34,243 nucleotides of DNA from assembly GCA_902492545.1 (NCBI GenBank), contig CABULX010000006.1, positions 1 through 34,243 on the forward strand, given 5' to 3'. This document shows, in pieces, positions 34,173 to 34,243 of the stretch (its first letter is position 1; every line of letters starts with the position of its first letter). Source of the stretch: an uncultured Collinsella sp. (GTDB taxonomy: Bacteria; Actinomycetota; Coriobacteriia; Coriobacteriales; Coriobacteriaceae). Made by a program: the position numbers and the translations under genes. The notes beneath the pieces are model-generated. The model saw nothing but the letters and a program-made list of their open reading frames with translations, made no database searches and was not told where the DNA came from.

Positions 34173-34243
34173 GTGACGGAAAAGACTAATGTACCCAAAA
34201 TTCGTTTTGCCGGTTTTACGGACCCTTGGGAACAGCGTAAGTT
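34173..34243 (+). CDS. hsdS: Type I restriction specificity subunit, start only
   Basis: GTG at 34173 with GGAGGT 7-8 nt upstream, inside the end of hsdM. The 23 visible codons read M-T-E-K-T-N then VPKIRFAGFTDPWEQRKL, the opening typical of HsdS proteins in Gram-positive type I systems. The DNA-recognition domains lie beyond the window. Confidence 0.85.
   Translation, partial: MTEKTNVPKIRFAGFTDPWEQRK

Overview
The window looks like a chromosomal segment of a high-GC Coriobacteriia bacterium, most likely a gut Collinsella or close relative. This rests on gene content, Shine-Dalgarno-led high-GC genes with frequent GTG/TTG starts, a Pro/Thr-rich penicillin-binding protein tail and an anaerobic ureide/purine gene set. 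The genus is inferred from overall character, not from a marker search.

Layout. Positions 1-8.4 kb hold housekeeping genes: the 5' part of tyrS, a peptidase-U32 family protein and, divergently, a class A penicillin-binding protein; then argR, a family 2 glycosyltransferase and truA. From 8.4 to 18.2 kb, on the minus strand, lies the distal part of the spc/alpha ribosomal cluster in transcription order rplE-rpsN-rpsH-rplF-rplR-rpsE-rpmD-rplO-secY-adk-map-infA-rpmJ-rpsM-rpsK-rpsD-rpoA-rplQ. It ends in a strong UUCG-loop terminator. The usual upstream genes (rplX, rplN, rpsQ and beyond) are absent: rplE is preceded by a plausible promoter of its own and by unrelated genes.

From 18.4 to 21.3 kb a selenium/molybdenum-hydroxylase maturation module (xdhC, yqeB and divergent yqeC) is bracketed by two copies of a 67-nt palindromic element. 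From 21.3 to 27.5 kb follow a mocA-like nucleotidyltransferase with a hydantoinase/dihydropyrimidinase (hyuA), then ygeW (knotted carbamoyltransferase), ygeY (M20 hydrolase) and ygeX (diaminopropionate ammonia-lyase). Together these resemble the E. coli yge/ygf region and gut-bacterial anaerobic purine/urate clusters. A plausible route is hydantoin-type ring opening by HyuA, carbamoyl transfer by YgeW, hydrolysis by YgeY, and YgeX releasing pyruvate and ammonia. The XdhC/YqeB/YqeC/MocA proteins would mature a molybdenum hydroxylase that is not in this window. A divergent PAS/HTH (YheO/DauR-like) regulator sits next to ygeX.

From 28.5 kb to the end the content is more accessory: a Pro/Ala-rich single-pass membrane protein; a 397-nt gap with four 11-nt motifs at an exact 33-nt period; an unrecognised 140-aa protein; and a tightly packed operon of a ribbon-helix-helix protein, a GIY-YIG/DUF4357 protein, an unusually long type I methyltransferase subunit (HsdM) and the start of a specificity subunit (HsdS) that runs off the window. 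The least explained items are the 67-nt palindrome pair, the 33-nt repeat tract, the ribosomal operon break and the RHH/GIY-YIG-led type I locus.
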